A stretch of 64,000 nucleotides of DNA from positions 13,165 to 77,164 of the forward strand of contig NZ_JBATVG010000017.1 in assembly GCF_049671645.1 (NCBI RefSeq). The letters are read 5' to 3'. Positions 1-8,279 of this stretch are shown one piece after another. Each line of letters opens with the position of its first letter. The stretch's first letter is position 1. The position numbers and the translations under genes were made by a program. Origin of the DNA: Castellaniella sp049671645. GTDB lineage: Bacteria > Pseudomonadota > Gammaproteobacteria > Burkholderiales > Burkholderiaceae_B. A model generated the notes under the pieces. That model did no database searches. It was given only the letters and a program-made list of their open reading frames with translations, and was not told where the DNA came from.

Positions 1-3000
1 TTGATGATGACGTCCTCCTACCGGGGGCGATTTCCCGGTTCGCGCAGGTTCTGTCGCAGCATGAGCATGTTTCCGTTGTCAGCTCCCGCCGCTTTCTGGT
101 GGGCGAGCTCGGCGAACGGCTGTCCGACAACATTGCGACGGTTCCCCTGTTCGACGAGGATGTCATCCTCCATGGCCAGGACGCAGTATCTTTCCTGGGT
201 GACGTCACTCTGAATTTCATTGGCGAACCCTCCGCCATCATGTTCCGCCGGGAAGACTACGGCCCCATCGTCATGGAACACGGGGGGTTGCTCAAACTGG
301 GGGGGCAGTATATTGAATGGGTCGGCGACTTGACGATGACGGTCAAGCTGCTGCGCCGCGGCGATCTGGCCTTGCTGCACGAGCCTTATTCCAGTTTCCG
401 TGTCTCGAAGGAGCAATTCAGTCAGCAGGGCCGCGATCGGCCCGGGATCGGGGAAAAGGGGCACAGGGATTTCCAGCGAATGATCCGTGAACTGGGCTGG
501 CGCCGGTCCGAGGACAATCATCTCGTCCGCGCGCGGCCCTTGCTCGATGATGGCGGGGGCTTCACACCGCTCCCTCTTGGGGAGCGTATTCGTGAACGTT
601 TCGAGGCGTTGACCGAGAAAGAAGATGAGGCCAACCGCTGGGGTGTCCCTCAGTGGATGGCTGACCGGTCTCCATCCGCTGCCCGCATCCTGGCAATCCA
701 GACCATGCTGCAGGCGAACCCGGACGTAGGGACACTGGGTGTGGCCGTCATCGTGTCGGATGATGCGGATCCACGGGCTGTGGCCGATACCTTGGCCAGC
801 CTGGGTGCGCAGCATCGGCCTGTGGGCGGTGTGTGGCTGATTGGCGATGGCGTTCCGTCCGCAGAGATCACGCAGGATGCCGAGCGGGTGAGCGGTCGTG
901 ACCCGTGGCCCCTGTTGCTGTCCCAGCGGATCGAGCAGGGCGGCATGCCTGATTTCCTCTGGATCCTGCATGCCGGCGATCAACTGTTGCCGCACGCCAC
1001 GCTGACCATGGGCGAATACCGTCTGCGGCAGCCCAATCCTCTGGTCTGGTATGCGGACGAAGCCATCTTGAAGGACGGTGTCTCCGCCAACCCCATGCTG
1101 AAGCCGGATTTCAGTATCGACCTGCTGCGCAGCTACCCCTATGTCGGGCGCAACCTGGTGCTCAGCACGGCCGCCATTCAGGCGGTGGGCGGCCTGGATG
1201 CGCGTCTGGCCGATCTGTCCCCGGTCGATCTGATCTGGCGCATGGTGGAACAGGCTGGGCCGTCTGTCGTGGGACACGTGCCGGAGGTTCTGCTGCATGG
1301 CGCTCGCGGCCTGATGGATTGGGTATGCGATGCTGGAACGTTGATCTGGTCTCCGGCGGTGACACAGGCCCATTTCGTGCGGATGGGGCTGGATGCCCAG
1401 GTCCAACCCGGACCCGTTTTGGGCTTGTTCCGTGTGGAATACCCCTTGCCGGCGCAGCCGCTGGTGTCCATCATCGTGCCAACCCGTGACCAGTTCCTCA
1501 TTTTGCGCGATTGCGTCGAAGGTCTGATGGAGCGCACGGACTACCCGAACTACGAGCTTCTGATCGTGGACAACGGCAGCGTCGAGCCGGGCGCGGTCCA
1601 GTTCCTGGGGAAACTCGAGAGCATGGCGCTGGATCAGGTACGTGTCCTGCGCTGGCCGCAGGCCTTCGATTTTGCCGCCATGAACAACTTTGCCGTCAGC
1701 CAGGCGCGCGGCGACGTCCTGTTGTTCCTGAACAATGATATTCAGTTTTCGTCGCAGACGCGGCCTGATTGGCTGGAACGCCTGCTGCGGCAGGCCTTGC
1801 GTCCCGAGGTCGGGATGGCGGGAGCGCGCCTCGATCTGCCGGACAATCGGGTCGATCAATACGGCCAGGTGCCCGGCTTGGATAATAGTGTCGGCCCTGC
1901 TTTTCGGGGGGAACCCGCCGGCAAGTATGGATATATGTACCGTCTGGCTGTTCAGCAGAATGCCAGCGCCTTGAGCGCATCGTGCCTGATGATGCGGCGG
2001 GCCGTGTTCGAGGAACTGGGCCGCTTCGATGCGCAGAATTTCCCGATCTACTACGCGGATACGGACCTCTCCCTGAAGGCATCCCAGGCCGGCTATCTCC
2101 TGGCGCTGGAGCCCGACACCGGCCTGTTGCACATGGGGGGGGCTACGCGGTTGCTGACGGAAAAATTCGGCTTGGCCGCCCGCCCGGACGACGAGCAGCG
2201 CGACCGTCTGTATGCCCGCTGGCTGCCGCAACTGGCGCACGATCCCTATTACCACCCCGCCTTTGGCAAGCTGTCGCCCGGGTTCAATTTGAGCCAGGAT
2301 GCTTCGCGGATCCACGAGCCGCTGCCAGGTCGCCCATTGCCGGTCGTGCTGGCCTCGCATGCGGATTGGCATGGATGCGGCCATTACCGGATTCTGCAGC
2401 CCTACACGGCGCTGGCTGGGGAACTGCGAACCGAAGGCGGCGTCAAATTCCACGATTTCCACTTCACCGATGTGGCCCGCATCCAGCCGGACGTCATCGT
2501 GTTGCAGGGGGCATGGCTGAACGAGGGCATCCTGACCCAGATCCGGCGCTATCGCGAGATTACCGGCGCCAAGGTCGTCCTGGAGTTCGACGATTATCTG
2601 CCCAACATTCCGACCCGCAGCGTCTATCGTGGAAAGGCGTCGCAGGGCTGGGTCAAGAAGATGCGCCGCGCCATCGAGCAGGTGGATTGGCTGGTGGTGT
2701 CCACGCCTGTCCTGGCCCAGGAATACTCGGACTTCCATCACGATATCCGGGTGGCGCTCAATGGCCTTCCGGTTGATTGGTGGGGGGGGCTGGAAGGGCG
2801 CCGCCGCGCAGGAAAGAAGATGCGCGTGGGCTGGGCCGGCGGTAGCGGCCATACCGGGGATCTGGCCGAGATCCGCTCCGTCGTCAAGGATTTGCAGGGC
2901 GAGGTCGAGTGGGTTTTCATGGGCATGAAGCCCGACGATGTGGCGTGCGAGTTCCATTCCGGGGTTCCTATCGACCAGTATCCAGCCAAACTGGCCAGCC

Positions 3001-3326
3001 TGGACCTGGATCTGGCGGTCGTCCCGCTGGAATTGCATCCGTTCAATCGCTGTAAGAGCAACCTGCGCCTGCTGGAGCTTGGGGCCTGCGGGGTGCCGGT
3101 CATCTGCACGGACATCGACCCCTATCGGGGCGATCTGCCCGTCACCCGGGTGCGCAATCGCCATCAGGATTGGGTGCAGGCCATTCGCGGGCATCTGGCG
3201 GACCCCGAGGCGTCTGCGCGCCAGGGGGATGCGCTGCGTGAAGCCGTACGGCGGGACTGGATGCTGGAAGGAGCCTTCCTGGATCAGTGGGCCCAGGCAT
3301 GGGGCGTGGCGCCCGATGGTGTCTGA
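1..3326 (+). CDS. multidomain glycosyltransferase (GT2 + GT2 + GT4-like), 5' end cut by window edge
   Basis: The frame is open from base 3, so the N-terminus lies outside the window; the first in-frame residues, DDDVLLPGA, look like the end of a GT-A (family 2) catalytic core. A second GT2 domain starts near base 1455 (LVSIIVPTRD, then LLIVDNGS, and the LNNDIQ metal/sugar-nucleotide region near 1725) and runs to about 2130. The last third (about 2335-3320, beginning HADWHGCGHYRI) resembles a GT4/GT-B type transferase. A GTG at 99 is internal and not a credible start. Known: such chained transferases build or attach glycans on surface structures. Inference: lying tail-to-tail with a flagellin gene, it may glycosylate flagellin; O-antigen or capsule assembly is the alternative. 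Cytoplasmic, no membrane segment seen. Confidence 0.85.
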   Translation, partial: DDDVLLPGAISRFAQVLSQHEHVSVVSSRRFLVGELGERLSDNIATVPLFDEDVILHGQDAVSFLGDVTLNFIGEPSAIMFRREDYGPIVMEHGGLLKLGGQYIEWVGDLTMTVKLLRRGDLALLHEPYSSFRVSKEQFSQQGRDRPGIGEKGHRDFQRMIRELGWRRSEDNHLVRARPLLDDGGGFTPLPLGERIRERFEALTEKEDEANRWGVPQWMADRSPSAARILAIQTMLQANPDVGTLGVAVIVSDDADPRAVADTLASLGAQHRPVGGVWLIGDGVPSAEITQDAERVSGRDPWPLLLSQRIEQGGMPDFLWILHAGDQLLPHATLTMGEYRLRQPNPLVWYADEAILKDGVSANPMLKPDFSIDLLRSYPYVGRNLVLSTAAIQAVGGLDARLADLSPVDLIWRMVEQAGPSVVGHVPEVLLHGARGLMDWVCDAGTLIWSPAVTQAHFVRMGLDAQVQPGPVLGLFRVEYPLPAQPLVSIIVPTRDQFLILRDCVEGLMERTDYPNYELLIVDNGSVEPGAVQFLGKLESMALDQVRVLRWPQAFDFAAMNNFAVSQARGDVLLFLNNDIQFSSQTRPDWLERLLRQALRPEVGMAGARLDLPDNRVDQYGQVPGLDNSVGPAFRGEPAGKYGYMYRLAVQQNASALSASCLMMRRAVFEELGRFDAQNFPIYYADTDLSLKASQAGYLLALEPDTGLLHMGGATRLLTEKFGLAARPDDEQRDRLYARWLPQLAHDPYYHPAFGKLSPGFNLSQDASRIHEPLPGRPLPVVLASHADWHGCGHYRILQPYTALAGELRTEGGVKFHDFHFTDVARIQPDVIVLQGAWLNEGILTQIRRYREITGAKVVLEFDDYLPNIPTRSVYRGKASQGWVKKMRRAIEQVDWLVVSTPVLAQEYSDFHHDIRVALNGLPVDWWGGLEGRRRAGKKMRVGWAGGSGHTGDLAEIRSVVKDLQGEVEWVFMGMKPDDVACEFHSGVPIDQYPAKLASLDLDLAVVPLELHPFNRCKSNLRLLELGACGVPVICTDIDPYRGDLPVTRVRNRHQDWVQAIRGHLADPEASARQGDALREAVRRDWMLEGAFLDQWAQAWGVAPDGV

Positions 3327-3369
3327 GTCCTAGGCAGCGCCCTGAACGGGTTGATGAGCGTTGGGGAAA

Positions 3370-3408
3370 GATAAAACCGCTGGACCGGGTAGGTCCAGCG
3401 GTTTTATC
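3370..3408. terminator. bidirectional rho-independent terminator
   Basis: A perfect 17-bp inverted repeat (3370-3386 with 3392-3408) encloses a 5-base loop and carries A/T-rich flanks (GATAAAA / TTTTATC) on both sides. It sits between the converging glycosyltransferase (ends 3326) and flagellin (ends 3453), so it can stop transcription from either side. Confidence 0.9.
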
Positions 3409-3452
3409 TTTGTTGCCGGGGCGGCCGAAACCGCCTCGATCCGCTGCGTGGA

Positions 3453-4652
3453 TTAACGCAGCAGGGACAGCATGGTCTGCGGGACCTGGTTGGCCTGAGC
3501 CAGCACGGCGGTGCCAGCCTGTTGCAGGATCTGGGCACGCGTCATGTTGGACACTTCCACCGCATAGTCGGCGTCTTCGATGCGTGAACGCGCGGCCGAC
3601 AGGTTGGTGACGGTGTTTTGCAGGTTCGTAATCGTGGACTCGAAGCGGTTCTGGATTGCGCCCAGGTCGCTGCGCAGGTCGTCGACCTGCGCAATGGCCT
3701 TGTCCAAAGTATCCAAGGCATTGGGTGTGGCGCCCGATGACAAGGACTTCAGAGACATCGTGTCCGTATCCAATGTGAAAGCAGCGGTGCCCGCAGTCGC
3801 CGTCACATCGGCGGTCGACGGCTCAACTGCAATGTAGTAGTCCTTGGCCGTCCCAGCCGTGCCCGTGAAGCCGCGCGACTCAAGATTACCTACTTCAGTG
3901 GCATCCGCCGGCGTCACAGAGACCTTGGCAAAGAATTTGCCATTGTCATCCACGTACACGTTCGTGGCATCCACCGCAACACTGGCAGAGGCCACGCCCA
4001 AGCGTTCCGCCAGCTTGTTAGGTGTCTTTTCATCAACAGTCGCGGCAGTCACACTAGACGTGGAGCCGTAAGCCTTTTGAAAATCAGCCGCAACAGCGGC
4101 CACAGGGGCACCACCAGTAGCCATCTTCGGGCCGGTTACGTTGAAGCTGCTCAGGTTCAGCGTACTAGAGGTGATCTTCTTCAGATCAATCTCAATCGTC
4201 TCGTTGTCATTGGCGCCGACTTGAATGGTCAGCGTCTGATCACTAGCCAGGACCTTGACGCTATTAAATTGCGTCTGATCGGATACACGGTTGATCTCAT
4301 CCAGACGTTGGGTGATTTCAGCCTGAATGGACTGGAGGTCCGAATCGGAGTTCGTGCCGTTGGCAGCTTGAACGGACAGCTGACGGATGCGCTGCAAGTT
4401 GTTGTTGATTTCGTTCAGCGCCCCTTCGGTCGTCTGAGCGATGGAGATCCCGTCGTTGGCGTTGCGGCCAGCCTGGGTCAGGCCGTTGATATTGGCGGTA
4501 AAGCGGTTAGCGATGGCTTGGCCAGCGGCGTCGTCCTTGGCGCTATTGATACGCAGGCCCGACGACAGACGTTCGATCGCGGAACCCAGGGAGGATTGAG
4601 ACTTGTTCAGGTTGTTCTGGGACACCAGAGCAAGGTAGTTAGTGTTGATAAT
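3453..4652 (-). CDS. fliC: flagellin with non-standard start codon
   Basis: Flagellin monomer of the filament, exported by the flagellar type III system. The conserved N-terminal D0/D1 (QNNLNKSQSSLGSAIERLSS) and C-terminal D1/D0 (ending VPQTMLSLLR) flank a central region of about 120 residues absent from the second flagellin at 6301. No ATG, GTG or TTG exists at the expected start: the frame reads GGA ACG ATT ATC AAC where the second copy has ATG GCT GTT ATC AAC. A GTG at 4625 would drop ten conserved residues. I place the start at ATT (4652), preceded by AGAGG with a 5-base gap; ATT starts are known but rare (infC). An in-frame TGA lies at about 4680-4682. I see no sigma-28 promoter upstream. 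It may be weakly expressed, silent, or damaged by the neighbouring insertion. Confidence 0.8.
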   Translation of the reverse strand: MINTNYLALVSQNNLNKSQSSLGSAIERLSSGLRINSAKDDAAGQAIANRFTANINGLTQAGRNANDGISIAQTTEGALNEINNNLQRIRQLSVQAANGTNSDSDLQSIQAEITQRLDEINRVSDQTQFNSVKVLASDQTLTIQVGANDNETIEIDLKKITSSTLNLSSFNVTGPKMATGGAPVAAVAADFQKAYGSTSSVTAATVDEKTPNKLAERLGVASASVAVDATNVYVDDNGKFFAKVSVTPADATEVGNLESRGFTGTAGTAKDYYIAVEPSTADVTATAGTAAFTLDTDTMSLKSLSSGATPNALDTLDKAIAQVDDLRSDLGAIQNRFESTITNLQNTVTNLSAARSRIEDADYAVEVSNMTRAQILQQAGTAVLAQANQVPQTMLSLLR

Positions 4653-4899
4653 CGTTCCCTCTGAATTTTCCTCAACTAATCACCATGTGTAGATACGTTT
4701 TGTCTCTCTCATAGGGGTATCTCTTGAGAGAATGTTTGACACCACCGCCTTGCGCGGAGCGTGTGTGTATATAAATGTGTATATCGCTCAATGCATATAT
4801 GTCATTGACAAATAAGGCATTCAGGAGAAATTCCCATGTCCTTATAGAAAGGCAGTGTGTATATATTTGTGTGCTCTTTTGTAACGGGGAAAGTAGCGC
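4653..4899. other. AT-rich intergenic region between flagellin and integrase
   Basis: About 250 bases, clearly richer in A/T than the rest of the window, between two divergent genes. It holds two near-identical 18-base direct repeats (4763-4780, 4855-4872), TTGACA hexamers at 4736 and 4805 without a convincing partner -10, and no open frame worth calling. It is where promoters for both genes and any recombinase arm sites should lie. Confidence 0.5.
4763..4872 (+). repeat. pair of 18-bp direct repeats upstream of integrase
   Basis: GTGTGTATATAAATGTGT (4763-4780) and GTGTGTATATATTTGTGT (4855-4872) match at 16 of 18 positions and start 92 bases apart. The second ends 27 bases before the integrase ATG. 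Candidates are arm-type binding sites of the tyrosine recombinase or operators for its own control; nothing here proves either. Confidence 0.6.
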
Positions 4900-6162
4900 A
4901 TGACTCAGAATCTCCTATCGGTACGGGCAATCGACTCGGCCAAAGCAGCGATCAAGCCTTATCAGCTTCGGGACGGCGGCAGCCTGTTTCTATCGGTGCA
5001 ACCTAGTGGAAGTAAGCTTTGGCGTTACCGCTACCGCCTGAGTGGCAAGGCCCAGGTGTATGCCATCGGCAGGTATCCCGACATTACTCTGGCTGAAGCA
5101 CGCCGCGAGCGAGACCGTGTGCGAGATCTGGTGCGGCAAGGCATTCACCCCCTGTGGAGGCAAGGCTTGGAGCAGGATGTCGGTGGGTCGCCCGTTCCGC
5201 CGTCATTCGAATCGGTTACGCGAGCCTGGCTGGTCGCCAATCCGCAATGGAGCCCAAGCTATTCCCGTCAGATACGACGGTATTTTGAAAGAGACATTCT
5301 TCCCGCCGTGGGAGGCGAGGCGGTCGCCGACCTCACACCCACGGACATCCGCGCACTCATTGAGTCTATCGCGGAGCGAGGCGCTCGCTGCGCTGCGCTA
5401 CTCGCGCAGCAATGGATATCACAGGTTTTCTCCTATGCCATTGTGCAAGGGCTGCGCGAGGACAATCCGGCCAGCCTGCTCAAAGGCCTTGTCAGGCGGC
5501 CAACTGTCCGCCACCATCCGCCGCTGAGCTGGTCCGATATTCCGGAATTCTTTCAGCGTCTGGATGGCTGGAGTGGGTATTCCGATATCGCCATTGGCCT
5601 GCGCTTGTTGGCCCTGATGTTCGTACGGCCTTCCGAACTGCGGCTGGCCCGTTGGTCGGAGTTCGATTTCGACAATGCGGTCTGGACCGTGCCCAAGGAG
5701 CGCATGAAGATGCGCAGGCCACATATGGTGCCACTCTCTAGGCAAACCTTGGCGCTACTTAGTTCTCTGCGTACAGTGTCTAATAGTCCCATGCTGTTTC
5801 CCAACCACCGGGACGCAGGCCGTGAGCTTGCCGCGAGCAGCTTCAATCATGCCATCGAGCGACTTGGGTACGGTGGACGGTTTTCCGCACATGGATTCAG
5901 AGCGACCGCTACGACTTTGCTGGGCTTGCTTGGCTATCCGGATAAGCTGGTCGATTTGCAGCTTGCCCACCGCAGGCGAGATACGTCTCGCGCGCCCTAC
6001 GACCACGCTCGGTTCGTCGGCTCTCGCATGCTGCTTATGCAGGACTGGGCCGATATTTTAGGGGCCTTGGCCGATGGGAAGCGTTATGCCCAGCTCTCCC
6101 AGACATTCGGCCCTTTGTCTGAGCGCAGGACCAGGATTCTGAGCGTAATCGAGCGGGAGTGA
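4900..6162 (+). CDS. int: tyrosine recombinase, P4-type integrase
   Basis: Site-specific DNA recombinase. The N-terminus carries the DUF4102/Arm-DNA-binding type 3 signature (KPYQLRDGGSLFLSV, then GRYPDITLAEARRERD), followed by a SAM-like core-binding domain and the catalytic domain. Visible catalytic residues: R in FVRPSELRLARW, H and R in HGFRATATTLL, H in LAHRRR and the nucleophile Y in APYDHARF. At 420 residues it is full length for the family and looks intact. There is no cargo, excisionase or tRNA beside it: it stands alone between two head-to-head flagellin genes. Known relatives integrate islands into tRNA genes. Inference: remnant of an inserted element, or a recombinase recruited to rearrange this locus. 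Confidence 0.93.
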   Translation: MTQNLLSVRAIDSAKAAIKPYQLRDGGSLFLSVQPSGSKLWRYRYRLSGKAQVYAIGRYPDITLAEARRERDRVRDLVRQGIHPLWRQGLEQDVGGSPVPPSFESVTRAWLVANPQWSPSYSRQIRRYFERDILPAVGGEAVADLTPTDIRALIESIAERGARCAALLAQQWISQVFSYAIVQGLREDNPASLLKGLVRRPTVRHHPPLSWSDIPEFFQRLDGWSGYSDIAIGLRLLALMFVRPSELRLARWSEFDFDNAVWTVPKERMKMRRPHMVPLSRQTLALLSSLRTVSNSPMLFPNHRDAGRELAASSFNHAIERLGYGGRFSAHGFRATATTLLGLLGYPDKLVDLQLAHRRRDTSRAPYDHARFVGSRMLLMQDWADILGALADGKRYAQLSQTFGPLSERRTRILSVIERE

Positions 6163-6193
6163 AGCTTTAGTCAAAAAAACATCCGGACAGCCC

Positions 6194-6220
6194 TAAAGTT
6201 CCCCGCCCCCTCTCCGTTAA
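6194..6220 (+). promoter_or_regulatory. sigma-28 (FliA) promoter of flagellin
   Basis: TAAAGTTC at 6194-6201, an 11-base spacer, then TCCGTTAA at 6213-6220. Against the enterobacterial FliA consensus (TAAAGTTT, 11 bases, GCCGATAA) this is 7/8 and 6/8 with the exact spacing. It lies 80 bases upstream of the flagellin ATG, the usual place for a class 3 flagellar promoter. Confidence 0.82.
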
Positions 6221-6300
6221 TGGGACAGAACAGGAGGTCACTCAGTTTGTCATCCTGGGCAACAAGGGCGGATCTCCGCCGAACAACTTAGGAGTCTCTC

Positions 6301-7131
6301 ATGGCTGTTATCAACACCAACTACCTCGCTCTGGTCTCTCAGAACAATCTGAACAAGTCCCAGTCCTCCCTGGGTACTGCCATCCAACGCCTGTCCTCCG
6401 GCCTGCGCATCAACAGCGCCAAGGATGACGCCGCTGGCCAAGCCATCGCCAACCGCATGACCGCCCAGATCCGTGGCATGACCCAGGCTGCTCGCAATGC
6501 CAACGACGGCATCTCGCTGGCCCAGACCGCTGAAGGCAACCTGAACGAAATCAATAACAACTTGCAACGTATTCGTGAGTTGGCTACCCAGGCTGCCAAC
6601 GACGTGAACGGTTCAACCGACCGTACCTCGATCCAGAACGAAATCAATGCTCGTCTGGATGAAATCGACCGCGTGGCCAAGGGCGCCAAGTTCAACGGGA
6701 CCTCGCTGCTGTCCGGCGTGGCGACGATCAACCTGCAAATCGGCTCCAATACGGACTCCACGGACTCGATCCAGATCAAGACGACCGATGCGACGCTGTC
6801 CGGCCTCAGCCTGACCAAGGGTTCCGCTGGTACCACGGTCAGCGGTTTCGCTGCTGCCCAAGCGACGATCAAGGCGATGGACGATGCCCTGGTCAAGGTC
6901 GACAACGCTCGCAGCGATCTGGGTGTCTACCAGAACCGTCTGGAATCCACGGTTTCCAACCTGAACAACACCATCACCAACCTGTCGGCTTCGCGTTCGC
7001 GCATCGAAGACGCCGACTATGCGGTGGAAGTGTCCAACATGACGCGTGCCCAGATCCTGCAACAGGCTGGTACCGCTGTGCTGGCTCAGGCCAACCAGGT
7101 CCCGCAAACCATGCTGTCCCTGCTGCGTTAA
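6301..7131 (+). CDS. fliC: flagellin (short form)
   Basis: Flagellar filament subunit of 276 residues consisting almost only of the conserved D0/D1 ends: MAVINTNYLALVSQNNLNKS at the start and TMLSLLR at the end, with a minimal variable middle (about residues 150-200). ATG at 6301 is preceded by TTAGGAG. It has a good sigma-28 promoter and is closed by a strong terminator at 7175, so it is a monocistronic class 3 gene and probably the expressed flagellin of the pair. Its last 130 or so bases are nearly identical to the minus-strand flagellin, including 71 identical bases at 7000-7070. Confidence 0.96.
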   Translation: MAVINTNYLALVSQNNLNKSQSSLGTAIQRLSSGLRINSAKDDAAGQAIANRMTAQIRGMTQAARNANDGISLAQTAEGNLNEINNNLQRIRELATQAANDVNGSTDRTSIQNEINARLDEIDRVAKGAKFNGTSLLSGVATINLQIGSNTDSTDSIQIKTTDATLSGLSLTKGSAGTTVSGFAAAQATIKAMDDALVKVDNARSDLGVYQNRLESTVSNLNNTITNLSASRSRIEDADYAVEVSNMTRAQILQQAGTAVLAQANQVPQTMLSLLR

Positions 7132-7174
7132 TTCGCACGGTGGGTTGGGGCGGCTCGGCCGCCCCGGCATGTGG

Positions 7175-7205
7175 AAGCCACTGGCGCAAGCCGGTGGCTT
7201 TTTTC
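7175..7205 (+). terminator. rho-independent terminator after flagellin
   Basis: AAGCCACTGGC (7175-7185), loop GCAA, then GCCGGTGGCTT (7190-7200): an 11-bp stem with one G-T pair, running directly into a T tract. It lies 44 bases after the flagellin stop and ends just before the next gene's ribosome-binding site. Confidence 0.9.
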
Positions 7206-7214
7206 TTGAGGCTG

Positions 7215-8279
7215 ATGATGAAAACCCAAACCGTTGCTCTGGTGATGATCGTCAAGAATGGCGCGGCGACCTTGGCTCGCTGCCTGTCCAGCGTGCAGGG
7301 CCATGTCGACGACGTCATCGTGCTGGATACGGGCTCTGCGGACGACACGGTGGCCATCGCGCGGCGCTTCGGCGCCCGAGTGCATCATTTCGAGTGGATC
7401 GACGATTTTTCCGCTGCCCGAAATGCGGCGCTGGCTTATTCCGATGCGGATTGGAATTTGATCCTGGATGCCGACAACTGGCTGGAATCCGGCCATGAGG
7501 CGTTGCGCTCCCTGGGCACTGCGCCGTTCATGGGCCAGATCGCTATCGTCAATCGCTTCATGCAGGGCGATGAGGTTCGGGAATCGACGGAATGGGTACC
7601 GCGCCTTTTGCCTAGGGGCATCCGCTATGCCGGCAGGATCCACGAACAGCCTGTCAACGATCAGGGACTGAGTAGAAGGCGGCTGGACATCCGGCTGGGC
7701 CATGATGGCTACATGCCGGCAGGGCTGGAGGCCAAGAAGGGCCGGAATGAGGCATTGCTGCGCCTGGCTTTGTCAGAGTCTCCTCAGGATCCTTATCTGC
7801 TGTTCCAGTTGGGCAAGGAGCTGTCCATCTATGAGCGCCACGGCGAGGCTGTCGGTTATTTTCTGCAGGCCGTCGAGCGTTCGACAAACGACTTGGCCTA
7901 CCGGCACGACCTGATCATGCGAACCCTGTACTCTCTGAAGCAGGCGGGCCAATTGGAAAGCGCCATCCTGCTGGCGGAAAGCGAATTTCCCTGTTGGCAG
8001 GATTCCCCGGACTACTTCTTCTGCGTGGCGGATATCTTTCTGGATTGGGCGGTACGGCACCCGGATCAGGCCGAGTCCCAGTTTCTGCCGATGGTGGAAT
8101 CCAGTTGGCTGAAGTGTCTGGAGATCGGCGATCGGCCGGACTTGTCGGATTCTGTTGCCGGCCGGGGCAGCTATCTGGCGGCACAGAATCTGGCCGTCTT
8201 GTACGAGAACACGGGCAGGCCGGATGAGGCGGAAGCGTTCAGGCGCGAGGCGGCGGCGATGAGGAAAAGAGGGGCGTAA
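7215..8279 (+). CDS. family 2 glycosyltransferase with TPR-like C-terminal half
   Basis: Begins MMKTQTVALVMIVKNGAATL, the start of a SunS/TPR-type GT2 fold; VIVLDTGSADDT (nucleotide site) and LILDADNWL (DxD) follow. The second half (about residues 190-350) is helical and repeat-like (DPYLLFQLGKELSIYERHGE), as in TPR-linked protein glycosyltransferases. I chose ATG 7215 (or 7218 directly after) because TTGAGG precedes it; the open frame extends back to 7140 but crosses the terminator. Predicted length 354 residues, cytoplasmic. Its place immediately downstream of the expressed flagellin suggests a flagellin glycosyltransferase (inference); the acceptor and sugar cannot be read from sequence. 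Confidence 0.88.
   Translation: MMKTQTVALVMIVKNGAATLARCLSSVQGHVDDVIVLDTGSADDTVAIARRFGARVHHFEWIDDFSAARNAALAYSDADWNLILDADNWLESGHEALRSLGTAPFMGQIAIVNRFMQGDEVRESTEWVPRLLPRGIRYAGRIHEQPVNDQGLSRRRLDIRLGHDGYMPAGLEAKKGRNEALLRLALSESPQDPYLLFQLGKELSIYERHGEAVGYFLQAVERSTNDLAYRHDLIMRTLYSLKQAGQLESAILLAESEFPCWQDSPDYFFCVADIFLDWAVRHPDQAESQFLPMVESSWLKCLEIGDRPDLSDSVAGRGSYLAAQNLAVLYENTGRPDEAEAFRREAAAMRKRGA

Noticed and set aside
18..3194. A 1058-residue open frame on the minus strand
   Set aside because: Antisense to the glycosyltransferase; no domain, and composition typical of a shadow frame.
4900..6162. Integrase as evidence for a prophage or genomic island spanning the window
   Set aside because: No phage, plasmid or transfer genes and no second end are present; flanking genes are normal chromosomal ones.
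3453..7131. Phase-variable flagellin switch as an established fact
   Set aside because: No recombination site is proven and the two genes are only partly identical; I keep it as a hypothesis, not as an annotation.
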